DNA of 58,068 nt, from positions 1-58,068 of the forward strand of contig DASXNK010000081.1 in the NCBI GenBank assembly GCA_036495095.1, read 5' to 3'. Positions 25,630 to 33,717 of the stretch are shown piece by piece (position 1 is the stretch's first letter; each line of letters opens with the position of its first letter). The notes under the pieces were generated by a model. It did not search any database and had not been told where the DNA came from. It saw nothing but the letters and a program-made list of their open reading frames with translations. A program made the translations under genes and the position numbers. The DNA is from Candidatus Dormiibacterota bacterium (GTDB taxonomy: Bacteria; Chloroflexota; Dormibacteria; Aeolococcales; Aeolococcaceae).

Positions 25630-27503
25630 TGCCAGTCACCCACCCACAGGCGCATGGCGTGGTCGGCGGGGCCGAGCGGCGCCCCCGTCCACATCGGGGA
25701 GAAGAAGACGAAAGCGGCCACAACCACGGCGAGGGCGGCGTAGGAGAGCGGCGCCAGCCGCACCGTGCGGCCGAACACGCCGACCTCGGCGCGGCGCAGC
25801 GCGGTGAGCGCATAGGCGGAGGCCAGCGCCATGAAGGGCAGCGCGCCGAGCATGTGGTAGAAGAACAGCACCCGCTTCTCGTTGCCCAGCACCCACATCA
25901 GCCAGGCGGCGCTGTAGCCGAGCACGCAGAGCGCCGGCACCAGCCGGCGGGACACCACCGCCGAGATCACCGCGAGCACCGCGAACACCACCATCAGCGC
26001 CAGGCCCAGGGCGAACGGCGCCATCGACGGGTGCACCCCGACCACCCCGGTCTCCGCGGACTTGAAGAAGCGGATCATCAGCCCCAGCCCGGCCACCATC
26101 ACCGCGCCGGTGGCGAACCGCCACCACGACGGCCCCCGGGTCATCGTCCACACGCAGAAGAGCAGCGCGGGGATCGCCGGCCACCACACCGCGGGATTGC
26201 CCATGTCGGTGATCCAGGCGGTCTCGGGGTTGCCTCCGGCGGTGGTGTGGCGGGTGTAGTCGGCGTAGAAGAGCACCGGGTGGGCCATCACCGGCCACGT
26301 GTACCAGCGCGACGCGTAGGGGTGGGGGCGGCACTCGATGTCGTGGTAGTTGAGGCTCGCCTTCATCTGCCCGGCGATGTTCCCGATCGCCGCGGGGATG
26401 CTGGGCAGGGCGTGCCCGGCGGCGGTGACCGGGGTGCCGTCGGCGTGCCGGATCAGGGGCACGTCCTGGTGGTCGTCCCTGGGGTTGGGACCGTCGCGCA
26501 GCCCGCCCTTGGGGTCGCAGGCGACGAAGTGGTAGACGGTGTCGTGGGGGATGGTGAGGTAGCGCGAGTAGCTCGCGGCGAAGACCGAGCCGGCGAGCAG
26601 CAGCGCGGCGGCGTAGTGGAGCAGGGCGCGGCGGCCGGCGGCGTCCCGCCACATCCGGGCCTCGCCCTCGCCGGGCCCGGCGACCCCGCGCAGCGCCGGC
26701 ACCAGGCGCACCGCCACCGGCTCGAGGAACCGGCCGAGGATCAGCGCGACCACCACCAGCGCCGGGGCCAGGGCGGTGAGCTTGGCGGCGAAGGCGAGGC
26801 CGGTGACCGCCGCCAGGGCGTACAGGGTCGCCCGCCACTGGGTGCGGGTGCGGGCCTGCCAGTGGAGCAGGAAGGCGTAGGTGATGGAGACCGCGAGGAG
26901 GATGGCGATGATGTCGATGACGCCGGTGCGCGACTCGACGAAGGCCAGCCCGTCGAGGCTCATCATCACCGCCGCGGCGACCGCGAAGAAGCGCTCCCGG
27001 CGCAGCCGCCGGGCGATCAGGTAGACGAGGCCGACCATCAGGCTGCCGGCGATCGCGCAGCTCAGCCGCCACGACCAGCCTCCGAAGCCGAGGGCGGCGA
27101 TCGGCGGTGCCATCAGCAGCTTGGCGAGCGGCGGCTCGGGGTCGAAGTAGTCGACGGTGGGCTGGTGCAGGTCCTTGGCGGCGTCGACGGGGAAGTACAC
27201 CTCGTCGAAGACGAACCCGCAGTGCCGCTGAGGTGGGTCCTTGGGGCCGGTGATGTGCCCGTGAGCGTCGACGGGGACGTCGTCGACGCAGCCGTCGTTG
27301 TTGTACGGGTATGAGAGGCCGTAGGCGGTCACCGGGGCGCCGCCGCCGGGATGGCTGAGGGCGTCGGGGAAGATCGGGCTGGCGATCCGCAGCACGAGGG
27401 CCGTCACCACCAGGGCGAGCAGCCAGATCACGTCGATCCGGTCGAGGTCGAGAAAGGCGCGCGCCCCGGCGCGGGGCACGCTGCCCGGTGGCCGCGGCCT
27501 CAC
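25626..27503 (-). CDS. Protein O-mannosyltransferase (PMT/GT39 family)
   Basis: 625 residues with about eleven membrane helices. The first extracytoplasmic loop holds FDEVYFPVDAAKDLHQPTVD and FDPEPPLAKLLM, the D-E and xxxPPLxK motifs of PMT catalytic sites. FFYHMLGALPFM near the end is another family block. PMT enzymes move mannose from polyprenyl-phosphomannose to Ser/Thr of secreted proteins. The long loop with ECRPHPYASRWYTWPVMAHP matches the PMT MIR-like-lacking bacterial type. GTG 27503 overlaps the upstream stop. The Thr-rich surface proteins of this window are plausible targets. Confidence 0.9.
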   Translation of the reverse strand: MRPRPPGSVPRAGARAFLDLDRIDVIWLLALVVTALVLRIASPIFPDALSHPGGGAPVTAYGLSYPYNNDGCVDDVPVDAHGHITGPKDPPQRHCGFVFDEVYFPVDAAKDLHQPTVDYFDPEPPLAKLLMAPPIAALGFGGWSWRLSCAIAGSLMVGLVYLIARRLRRERFFAVAAAVMMSLDGLAFVESRTGVIDIIAILLAVSITYAFLLHWQARTRTQWRATLYALAAVTGLAFAAKLTALAPALVVVALILGRFLEPVAVRLVPALRGVAGPGEGEARMWRDAAGRRALLHYAAALLLAGSVFAASYSRYLTIPHDTVYHFVACDPKGGLRDGPNPRDDHQDVPLIRHADGTPVTAAGHALPSIPAAIGNIAGQMKASLNYHDIECRPHPYASRWYTWPVMAHPVLFYADYTRHTTAGGNPETAWITDMGNPAVWWPAIPALLFCVWTMTRGPSWWRFATGAVMVAGLGLMIRFFKSAETGVVGVHPSMAPFALGLALMVVFAVLAVISAVVSRRLVPALCVLGYSAAWLMWVLGNEKRVLFFYHMLGALPFMALASAYALTALRRAEVGVFGRTVRLAPLSYAALAVVVAAFVFFSPMWTGAPLGPADHAMRLWVGDWQ

Positions 27504-28081
27504 CGGCGGCGCCTGCGGCGGGCCGCCGGCGGCGCCGCATCGGGCCGGGGCATCGCTTCCTCGATCTCGCGGAGGAGGCCCTCGACGTCGACCACCGGCA
27601 CCACCAGGTCGCTCTCGAAGAGGAACTGGCGGCCGAGCAGGCGGCGCAGCTTCACCAGCTGCTCCGCCGGGGTGTCGAGCCGCAGGGTGAGCGCCTCGGT
27701 CTCCAGCCAGCGCGCCACCGGCCGGGGCAGCACCCTGCGCCGCTCCGGCTTGTTCGCGGTGGCCGACACCCGGGCGACCCGCGCCCGGCGCACCTCGGCG
27801 AGGGGGATCCGCTGGCTCATGCCGGTGCGCCGGATCACCAGGTTGTCGCCCTCCACGGAGAGGGTGCTGAAGCGCTGGCGCAGCCAGAAGTTGAAGGCGA
27901 AGCCGTAGAAGGCGGCGCCGAGAAAGCTGAGCGGCGCGAGGCCGGCCTGGGTCTTCCCGTGCTGGAAGACCGGCTGCAGCAGGGTGGCGAGCAGGCAGCC
28001 GGTGGCGAACAGCAGCAGCGGCAGGCGGAACCGCCGCCACCGATCGACGTCGTACAGGATGGCGTGGCGACGGCTCTGCAT
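27500..28081 (-). CDS. Membrane protein with PH-like domain, first gene of mannosylation operon
   Basis: 193 residues. Two hydrophobic segments (about residues 19-35 and 46-66) are followed by a small beta-rich region, STLSVEGDNLVIRRTGMSQ then RIPLAEVRRARVARV, resembling bacterial PH-like (bPH2/DUF304) domains. The tail ends in a run of Arg. The ATG 28081 was chosen so the protein starts shortly before TM1. The stop overlaps the PMT start by 4 bases. A scaffold or membrane-tethering role for the glycosyltransferases is inference. Confidence 0.6.
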   Translation of the reverse strand: MQSRRHAILYDVDRWRRFRLPLLLFATGCLLATLLQPVFQHGKTQAGLAPLSFLGAAFYGFAFNFWLRQRFSTLSVEGDNLVIRRTGMSQRIPLAEVRRARVARVSATANKPERRRVLPRPVARWLETEALTLRLDTPAEQLVKLRRLLGRQFLFESDLVVPVVDVEGLLREIEEAMPRPDAAPPAARRRRRR

Positions 28082-28164
28082 GGCTGGGCGGGGCCGAGGA
28101 TACCTGCCCAGCCCATCGCACAGTGCCGCCATCGGGTCGTTACACGGCCTTCACAATTCCTCAC

Positions 28165-28290
28165 CGGAACTGAACAGGCCCCACGCGGGGCCGGCGGTAT
28201 CGTTGGGTCACCGAGCGGGAACACCGCTCCTGAACTCGAAGCTCATTCCCTTCCTTGGAAAGGCCGGGGCCGCAAGCCCCGGCCTTTTCA
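28165..28290 (+). ncRNA. Candidate small RNA with three hairpins and its own terminator
   Basis: On the plus strand two small stem-loops (GGCCCC/GGGGCC near 28177-28192 and GAGCGG/CCGCTC near 28212-28229) precede a strong intrinsic terminator. There is no open frame and no plus-strand gene end within 7 kb upstream, so the terminator must serve a short independent transcript. No tRNA, 6S or named riboswitch pattern was recognised. The promoter is not clearly identifiable, so the 5' end is approximate. Confidence 0.35.
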
Positions 28291-28291
28291 T
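28260..28291 (+). terminator. Strong Rho-independent terminator
   Basis: Perfect 11-bp stem AAGGCCGGGGC (28260-28270) and GCCCCGGCCTT (28276-28286) with a CGCAA loop, followed by TTTTCATTTTT. The T-rich tail is on the plus strand, so it ends plus-strand transcription. Confidence 0.85.
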
Positions 28292-28355
28292 TTTTCGCCG
28301 CCCGCTCCGGATGCCGCTCATCTGTTCGAGCGACGGTGCTCTCGAACTCGGAGCC

Positions 28356-28385
28356 TTGACAGGCCCGGCGCTTTGGAAATAGGGT
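28356..28385 (+). promoter_or_regulatory. Sigma-70-like promoter for the hydrophilin-like gene
   Basis: A perfect -35 box TTGACA (28356-28361) is followed after 18 bases by TAGGGT (28380-28385). It lies about 86 bases before the ATG at 28472, downstream of the terminator at 28260-28291. Confidence 0.5.
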
Positions 28386-28471
28386 CAGTGCCATATCACC
28401 TGCTACTGATGATGTAACTAATCGCGTCATAAACAGTGACAGGTGCCTACCCCCGACCGGAGGTCCCAAGG

Positions 28472-28834
28472 ATGGGCAACGAGAGCAAGGACCGCAACAC
28501 CGCAGCCGACCCCGCGCATCCCACCTCGACGGGACGCGTCGGTGGCAAGGGCGGGATCTCGACGGCGGCCGAGGGCGAGAGCCGGATGCCGGAGACCCCG
28601 TTCGACAGCGTCACCCACGAGGGTGAGGACGTCACCCCCTCCGCCGGCCAGTACGGGACGCACAAGGAAGGCGTGCGCAAGGCCGAGGAGATGGGCCAGG
28701 ACGAGGAGCATCAGAGCATGGGCACCACCGGTGCCGGCCGTCCGGCCGGGCGCCAGGGGCCTGGCTCGAACCGGCCCACCAACTCCGGCGCGGCGCAGGG
28801 CGACCAGCCCGGCGCCGGCCAGACCAACGTCTGA
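28472..28834 (+). CDS. Small hydrophilic, probably disordered protein (hydrophilin-like)
   Basis: 120 residues, almost lacking large hydrophobic residues and rich in Gly, Glu, Thr, Gln and Ser. A GRVGGKGGIST stretch resembles KGG-type stress peptides; TPFDSVTHEGEDVTPSAGQY and GVRKAEEMGQDEEHQSMG are charged and repetitive. No TM or signal. Ribosome site GGAGG lies 8 bases before ATG 28472, and it has its own promoter and terminator, so it is monocistronic. Function is unknown; desiccation or stress protection is a guess from composition. Confidence 0.65.
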   Translation: MGNESKDRNTAADPAHPTSTGRVGGKGGISTAAEGESRMPETPFDSVTHEGEDVTPSAGQYGTHKEGVRKAEEMGQDEEHQSMGTTGAGRPAGRQGPGSNRPTNSGAAQGDQPGAGQTNV

Positions 28835-28872
28835 CCGACACCCAACCAGAAACTCCTCGCAGCCAGGAGAGA

Positions 28873-28902
28873 GCCCGCCCCCGGCCGGGGGCGGGCCCTT
28901 TC
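28873..28902. terminator. Bidirectional GC-rich terminator between hydrophilin and glpK
   Basis: Stem GCCCGCCCCC (28873-28882) and GGGGGCGGGC (28887-28896), loop GGCC, then CCTTTCTC. It can end both the plus-strand hydrophilin-like gene and the convergent glpK, whose stop is at 28908. Confidence 0.65.
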
Positions 28903-28907
28903 TCATG

Positions 28908-30386
28908 TCAGGAGGCGCTGCGGACCCGCCGCACCGCCTCCTGCCAGGCGGCGTACGCCGCCACCGGCCGCCGGCCGGGTTCCGCGGGCTCGAAGCGCCG
29001 GCCCGGACGCCAGGCGCCGGCCACCGCCTGCGGACCGTCGAGCAGCCCGGCGCCCACGGCGGCGAGCCAGGCGGCGCCGAGCGCGGTGGTCTCGGCGGTC
29101 GAGGTGCGGGCGACCGGGATGCCGAGCAGGTCCGCCTGGAGCTGGAGCATCCCGTCCATGACGCTGGCGCCGCCGTCCACCCGCAGCTCCGCGAAGTTCG
29201 CCCCCGCCACCTCCATCGCCTCGACGACGTCGCGGGTGCGCAGCGCCATCGCCTCGACCACCGCCCGCACCACGTGGGCGCGGGTGACCCCGGCGGTGAG
29301 GCCGAGCAGCGCACCGCGGGCGCCGCTGTCCCAGTAGGGGGCGCCGAGGCCGGCGAGGGCGGGCACGAAGTGGCAGCCGTTGCTGTCGGGAACGCTGTCG
29401 AAGAGCGGACCCGCCTCGGCGGGGGCGTCGATCAGGCCGAGCCCGTCGCGCAGCCAGGTGAGCCCGGCGCCGGTCACGAAGATGCTGCCCTCCAGGGCGA
29501 AGCTGTCGTGCCCGTCGAGGCGCCAGGCGACGGTGGTGAGCAGCCCGTGAGCCGGCTCGGGGATGCGCTCGCCCAGGTTGCAGAGCAGGAAGCTGCCGGT
29601 GCCGTAGGTGTTCTTGCTCATCCCCGGGGTGACGCAGGCTTGGCCGAAGAGCGCCGCCTGCTGGTCGCCGGCGATGCCGCGGATGGCGACGCGCCGCCCG
29701 AGGAAGGCGCCAGGGTCGGTGTCGCCGGCGTGGCCCGCCGAGCCGGTCACCTCCGGGAGCAGCGCCGCCGGCACCCCGAAGAGGTCGCAGAGGGCGGGGT
29801 CGAAGGCGCCGGCGTGGAGGTCCCAGAGCAGGGTGCGACTGGCGTTCGAGGGGTCGGTGGCGATCCGGCGGCCGCCGGTGAGGCGGGCCACCAGCCAGCC
29901 GTCCACGGTGGCGGCGCAGAGCTCCCCCCGTTCGGCGCGGGCGCGCAGCTCGGGACGTTCCCGGAGCAGCCATTCCAGCTTGGTGGCGGTGAAGTAGGGG
30001 TCGAGGAGCAGCCCGGTGCGGGCGCGCAGCTCCGGCTCGTCGCCGGCGCGCCGGTGGGCGTCGCAGATCTCGGCGCTGCGGCGGCACTGCCAGACGATCG
30101 CCGGGGCCACCGGGCGCAGCGTGTCGCGCTCGAAGACGACCACGGTCTCGCGCTGGTTGGTGATGCCGAGCGCGGCCGGCTGAACCTCGCCCTCGAGCAG
30201 CTCCTGGCAGGCGCCGAGCACCGAGCTCCACAGCGCCTCGGCGTCCTGCTCCACCCAGCCGGGCCGGGGATACACGACCGGCACCTCCCGGTAGGCGCGG
30301 CGGTGGAGGGTGCCGTCCAGCCCCACCAGCAGCGCGGTGGTGCCGGTGGTGCCCTGGTCGACGGCCAGGAGAAGGGGCTCGGCCAC
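28908..30386 (-). CDS. glpK: Glycerol kinase
   Basis: 492 residues, FGGY carbohydrate-kinase fold. Motifs include LLLAVDQGTTGTTALLVG at the start, GITNQRETVVVFERDT, WQCRRSAEIC, VDGWLVARLTGG, GIAGDQQAALFGQAC, SKNTYGTGSFLLCNLG and VDGGASVMDGMLQLQADLLG, all diagnostic of GlpK. It phosphorylates glycerol to sn-glycerol-3-phosphate with ATP. GTG 30386 overlaps the enoyl-CoA hydratase stop (TAGTG). No glpF or glpD is in the window. Confidence 0.95.
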   Translation of the reverse strand: MAEPLLLAVDQGTTGTTALLVGLDGTLHRRAYREVPVVYPRPGWVEQDAEALWSSVLGACQELLEGEVQPAALGITNQRETVVVFERDTLRPVAPAIVWQCRRSAEICDAHRRAGDEPELRARTGLLLDPYFTATKLEWLLRERPELRARAERGELCAATVDGWLVARLTGGRRIATDPSNASRTLLWDLHAGAFDPALCDLFGVPAALLPEVTGSAGHAGDTDPGAFLGRRVAIRGIAGDQQAALFGQACVTPGMSKNTYGTGSFLLCNLGERIPEPAHGLLTTVAWRLDGHDSFALEGSIFVTGAGLTWLRDGLGLIDAPAEAGPLFDSVPDSNGCHFVPALAGLGAPYWDSGARGALLGLTAGVTRAHVVRAVVEAMALRTRDVVEAMEVAGANFAELRVDGGASVMDGMLQLQADLLGIPVARTSTAETTALGAAWLAAVGAGLLDGPQAVAGAWRPGRRFEPAEPGRRPVAAYAAWQEAVRRVRSAS

Positions 30387-31183
30387 TACTCGCCGGCGAA
30401 GCGCGGGTCGCGGCGCTCCATCTGAGCGGCCAGCCCCTCGCGGAAGTCACGGGTGCGCAGCAGGGTGCCCAGGTTGGCGGCGAGCGCGCTCCGCTGCCCC
30501 TCCTCGACGTCGGCGCCGGCGGGGTCGGCGAGCATCAGCGGCTTGAGGTGGGCGATCGCCAGTGGCGGGGTGGCCGCGCAGCGGGCCGTCCAGCGCCGCG
30601 CCGCCTCCTCCAGGCCGGCCCGGGGCACCACCTCGTTGACCACGCCCCAGCGCTCCAGGGTGGCGGCGGGCACCCGATCGGCGAAGAAGAGCATCTCCTT
30701 GGCCCGGGCCATGCCCACCTCGCGCATCAGCCGGGGGATGTGCCCGAGGTCGGGGAGGAAGGCGTAGCGCATCTCCATCATCACGAAGAAGGCGTCGTCG
30801 GCGGCGACCCTCAGGTCGCAGGCGAGCATGAGGGCGAGGCCGCCGCCGACGCAGGCGCCCTGGACCACCGCCAGGGTGGGCACCGGGCAGCTGTCGATGG
30901 CGTCGACGGTGCTCTGCAGCTCCTCCGCGTCGATGTCCACCCGCTGGCCGTTGCTCCCCCCCGCCACCTGCGCCAGCAGGCCGCGGTCGAGCCCGGAGCA
31001 GAAGCTGTCGCCCTCGCCGCGGAGCACGACGGCGCGCACCCCCGCGCCGCGGGCGCGCTCGCCGAACGCCTCGCCGAGCACCCGCCAGGCCTCCAGGTCG
31101 AGGGGATTGCGCTGGTCGGGACGGCTGAGGGTGACGGTGAGCACCCCGCGCTCGTCGAGCTCGATGCGGGCCGAGGCGGTCAT
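30386..31183 (-). CDS. Enoyl-CoA hydratase/isomerase-family protein
   Basis: 265 residues, crotonase fold. Oxyanion-hole segments DSFCSGLDRGLL and VVQGACVGGGLALMLACD are present. In the second active-site position the sequence MEMRYAFLPDLGHIPRLMREVG has Asp-Leu rather than the Glu-Glu pair of true hydratases, suggesting an isomerase or other crotonase activity. It could act in fatty-acid or acyl-CoA degradation. ATG 31183 precedes VTVTLSRPDQRNPL. It is coupled to glpK downstream. Confidence 0.88.
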   Translation of the reverse strand: MTASARIELDERGVLTVTLSRPDQRNPLDLEAWRVLGEAFGERARGAGVRAVVLRGEGDSFCSGLDRGLLAQVAGGSNGQRVDIDAEELQSTVDAIDSCPVPTLAVVQGACVGGGLALMLACDLRVAADDAFFVMMEMRYAFLPDLGHIPRLMREVGMARAKEMLFFADRVPAATLERWGVVNEVVPRAGLEEAARRWTARCAATPPLAIAHLKPLMLADPAGADVEEGQRSALAANLGTLLRTRDFREGLAAQMERRDPRFAGE

Positions 31184-31214
31184 CGAGGGAACCTCCGGGT
31201 GGGGCGGACGGCGC

Positions 31215-32027
31215 TCAGCCGTGGCCCGGCGGAGCCGGCCGGCCGGCGGCGCAGTCGCAGCCGCGGGCGGCGGGCAGGCGGGACACCAGCCCGCGGAGCG
31301 CGGCGCGGATGCGCTCCGTGTTCTGGCGGAAGACGGCAAAAACCTCCGCCTGGGTCACCGGCCGCACCTCCGGCGAGCCCTCGAGGCCGCAGTCGTAATC
31401 GGTGACCAGCGAGAGGTTGACGTAGCACATGCCCAGCTCGCGGGCGAGCACCACCTCGGGGTACTGGGTCATGTTGATGACGCTCCAGCCGGCGCCGGCG
31501 TAGTGGTTCGACTCGGCGCGGGTGCTGAAGCGGGGTCCGTTGATCACCACCACGGTGCCGCCCTCGTGGACGGTGAGCCCGGCCTCGCGCGCGGCCGCGG
31601 CCGCCAGGGGGCGGAGCTCGGCGCAGTAGGGGTCGGCGGCGCTGAGGTGAGCGACCTCGGGGCCGTCGAAGAAGGTGTCGGCGCGGCCGTGGGTGCGATC
31701 GACCAGCTGGTCGCAGACCACCACCTCGCCGGGGGCGCGATCGGCGCGGAGGCTGCCCACCGCGGAGGGCGCGAGCACCCGCTCGACGCCGAGCTGATGG
31801 AGCGCCCACAGGTTGGCACGGTAGTTGATGCGGTGCGGAGGGATGGTGTGGCCGGCGCCGTGGCGGGCGACGAACGCGACCCGGTGACCGCCGAGATCGG
31901 CGACGGCGACGCGGTCGCTGGGCGGCCCGTACGGGGTCTCGAGATCGAGCATCTCGGCGCCGTCGAGGAACCGGTACAGACCCGACCCGCCGATGACGCC
32001 GACCGCCGCCGGCCGCCGCTCGCTCAT
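31215..32027 (-). CDS. mtnP: S-methyl-5'-thioadenosine phosphorylase
   Basis: 270 residues. Purine nucleoside phosphorylase fold with MTAP signatures: VIGGSGLYRF, FVARHGAGHTIPPHRINYRAN, VVCDQLVDRTHGRADTFFDG, GPRFSTRAESNHYAGAGWS then VINMTQYPEVVLARELGMCY and LVTDYDCG. It splits methylthioadenosine with phosphate to adenine and methylthioribose-1-phosphate, the first step of methionine salvage. The next pathway enzyme, mtnA, lies 2.7 kb away on the same strand, beyond two plus-strand genes. Its C-terminal RGCDCAAG resembles the Cys-rich tail of high-GC Gram-positive MTAPs. Confidence 0.92.
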   Translation of the reverse strand: MSERRPAAVGVIGGSGLYRFLDGAEMLDLETPYGPPSDRVAVADLGGHRVAFVARHGAGHTIPPHRINYRANLWALHQLGVERVLAPSAVGSLRADRAPGEVVVCDQLVDRTHGRADTFFDGPEVAHLSAADPYCAELRPLAAAAAREAGLTVHEGGTVVVINGPRFSTRAESNHYAGAGWSVINMTQYPEVVLARELGMCYVNLSLVTDYDCGLEGSPEVRPVTQAEVFAVFRQNTERIRAALRGLVSRLPAARGCDCAAGRPAPPGHG

Positions 32028-32119
32028 CCGCGCATGGTGGCACGTCGACGCCGGCGCGGGGCAGGTCCCGATCGCCACGAAGGCTCCCACGACCACGAGC
32101 GGCGGGATTCGCCGATTCC

Positions 32120-32147
32120 GTTCACACGCGGGGATTCGTTGGTAGGA
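32120..32147 (+). promoter_or_regulatory. Candidate promoter for the first Pro-rich membrane protein
   Basis: TTCACA (32120-32125) and TAGGAT (32142-32147) separated by 16 bases, about 64 bases before the leader ORF ATG at 32211. A similar block, CCGTTTACACAGGGA, lies before the paralogous gene (around 33599), where no -10 can be placed at the right distance. Confidence 0.35.
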
Positions 32148-32210
32148 TTGGAGCGGGCGAGAGGGCGAGGCCGTGCGGGCCACCTCTCCCCCGGTCAGGA
32201 AGGGAGGCCC

Positions 32211-32327
32211 ATGCGAGCCATTGATCGCGGGCATTTCACGCACGGCTGCGCGGAGTGCTCGGTCGAGACGGCGGCGTCTGCTGCCCGGCTGCTGCCGGCG
32301 TCGCGGCCGCGCGGGGAGCGGCGGTGA
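32211..32327 (+). CDS. Short leader ORF coupled to Pro-rich membrane protein 1
   Basis: A 38-residue frame starting after a good ribosome site (AGGAAGGGAGG, 3 bases before ATG). It reads [20 protein letters not shown] and ends at 32327, so its TGA overlaps the GTG of the next gene (GTGA). It contains two Cys (HGCAEC) and a basic end. The overlap suggests it delivers ribosomes to the membrane protein gene. Function of the peptide is unknown; the paralogous gene pair has a similar but unrelated short frame. Confidence 0.5.
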   Translation: MRAIDRGHFTHGCAECSVETAASAARLLPASRPRGERR

Positions 32328-33553
32328 GCGTCGACTACCTCCCGCCCGGCGACGCGCACGCCGGCGACGACGACCTCGACGAGCTCCTCGACCTGGCCGC
32401 CGAGCTGTCGCCGCCCGAGGATCTGCCCACCGCCTGGGACCGGCGCGCCCGCTTCACCGGCGGCGGGACGGTGGCCCGCATGCTGCACGGACGGTGGACC
32501 GGCGGCGAGGAGGAGGCGCCCGAGGATGATGCCGCCGAGGCCGCTCAGACCGCGGGGCTGGTGCGCATGCACCTCGACGCGGCGGTCTCCGAGCTCGGCG
32601 ACCTGTCCCTCACCGAGGAGCCGCGCCACCGCTACCTGCCCGCGATCGTCTCCCCGCGGACGTTCATCCCGATCCCCTGGCGGAAGCCGCTGGCGGTGAG
32701 CGGCGGGCTGCTGCTCGTCGGTGTGGTGGGAGGCATCCTCTTCCACACCCTCGGCCCCGACCGCTACTCGTCGATCCCCTTCACCTCGCCGCCGCTCGCG
32801 CTCGGGCCGGCGATCGCCGAGGGCGACCCGGGCCGCTTCCCGACCCTCGCGGCACTGCCGCGGCCGCCGGCCACGGCCGCCCCGAAGGTCATCGCGCCGG
32901 CCAGCGGCGTCCAGCAGGGCGGCGGCCAGGCCAGCTCGGGAGCGACCGCGGGCACCGCCGGCGCCACCAGCAGCTCGGCGTCCGAGCACGTCCTCACGCC
33001 GCCGATCACCGATCAGCCGCCGACGTTCGGCGGACCCAACGGCGGCGGCAACGGGTTCTTCAATCCGTTCCCGGGGGCGACGCCCTTCCCGACCGCGACT
33101 CCGACGCCGTCGCCGACCGCGTCGCACACCCCCAAGCCGACGGCGAAGCCGACCACCGCGCCCAGCTTCACCCCCGGCCCCAGCTTCACGCCCGCGCCGT
33201 CGCCGAGCGGATCGCCGTCCCCGCAGCCGACCTCGACGCCCCAGCCGACGTTCTCGCCGAACCCCACGCCGAATCCCACGCCGAACCCGACGCCGCGCCC
33301 CACGCCCCAGCCGACACCGCAGCCGACGCCGAACCCCACGCCCAACCCGACACCACGGCCCACGCCACAGCCGACGCCACCGCCGACACCGCAGCCGACG
33401 CCGCGGCCCACACCCCAGCCGACCCCGCAGCCGACGCCGTCGCACACGCCGGCGCCCACGCCCCAGCCGACGCCGGCGCCGAGCCCGAGGCCGACCGTGT
33501 CGCCGGGCCCCTCCGGCTCCCCCTCCCCCTCCCCCTCCCCCACCGGCCCGTAG
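32324..33553 (+). CDS. Single-pass membrane protein with long Pro-rich extracellular tail (paralogue 1)
   Basis: About 409 residues. The N-terminal cytoplasmic part begins [21 protein letters not shown] and TAWDRRARF, then a TM segment ([20 protein letters not shown]) preceded by WRK, giving N-inside topology. After it come Ser/Gly/Ala spacers and a tail of PTP-x tetrapeptides ([15 protein letters not shown] style) of about 90 residues. The same N-terminal module and TM recur in the next gene. No enzyme motif is seen, and I cannot place it in a named family. Pro-rich tails often span the cell wall. GTG 32324 overlaps the leader ORF stop. Confidence 0.72.
   Translation: MSVDYLPPGDAHAGDDDLDELLDLAAELSPPEDLPTAWDRRARFTGGGTVARMLHGRWTGGEEEAPEDDAAEAAQTAGLVRMHLDAAVSELGDLSLTEEPRHRYLPAIVSPRTFIPIPWRKPLAVSGGLLLVGVVGGILFHTLGPDRYSSIPFTSPPLALGPAIAEGDPGRFPTLAALPRPPATAAPKVIAPASGVQQGGGQASSGATAGTAGATSSSASEHVLTPPITDQPPTFGGPNGGGNGFFNPFPGATPFPTATPTPSPTASHTPKPTAKPTTAPSFTPGPSFTPAPSPSGSPSPQPTSTPQPTFSPNPTPNPTPNPTPRPTPQPTPQPTPNPTPNPTPRPTPQPTPPPTPQPTPRPTPQPTPQPTPSHTPAPTPQPTPAPSPRPTVSPGPSGSPSPSPSPTGP
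33235..33480 (+). repeat. Tandem 12-bp coding repeats (Pro-Thr-Pro-x)
   Basis: In-frame direct repeats with units such as CCCACGCCGAAC and CCGACGCCGCAG, encoding PTPN, PTPQ and PTPR tetrapeptides. Near-identical neighbours suggest growth by slippage. It forms the extracellular tail of the membrane protein. Confidence 0.8.
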
Positions 33554-33648
33554 CCGGCCGGCCGCGGCACGTCCCGGGGCAGGATTTCGGGCGGTCTCCC
33601 GTTTACACAGGGAGCGCCCGCTCGCCAAGGAAGGGGTGAGAAAGAACC

Positions 33649-33717
33649 ATGCCACGCAGCCAGACGCCGTGCCGCACCGTGCGCACCGCCGCGGCGCCGG
33701 TCGACGTGACCCGATGA
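33649..33717 (+). CDS. Short leader ORF coupled to Pro-rich membrane protein 2
   Basis: A 22-residue frame (begins MPRSQTPCRTVRTAAAP) whose TGA overlaps the ATG of the paralogue gene at 33714 (ATGA). A possible ribosome site (GGAAGGGG) lies 16-24 bases upstream. The arrangement matches that before paralogue 1, although the peptides show no similarity apart from containing Cys. Confidence 0.4.
   Translation: MPRSQTPCRTVRTAAAPVDVTR

Noticed and set aside
32211-32260. HFTHGCAEC in the leader ORF as an anti-sigma zinc-binding (ZAS) motif
   Set aside because: The spacing is not H-x3-C-x2-C, no sigma factor is adjacent and the peptide is too short for the fold.
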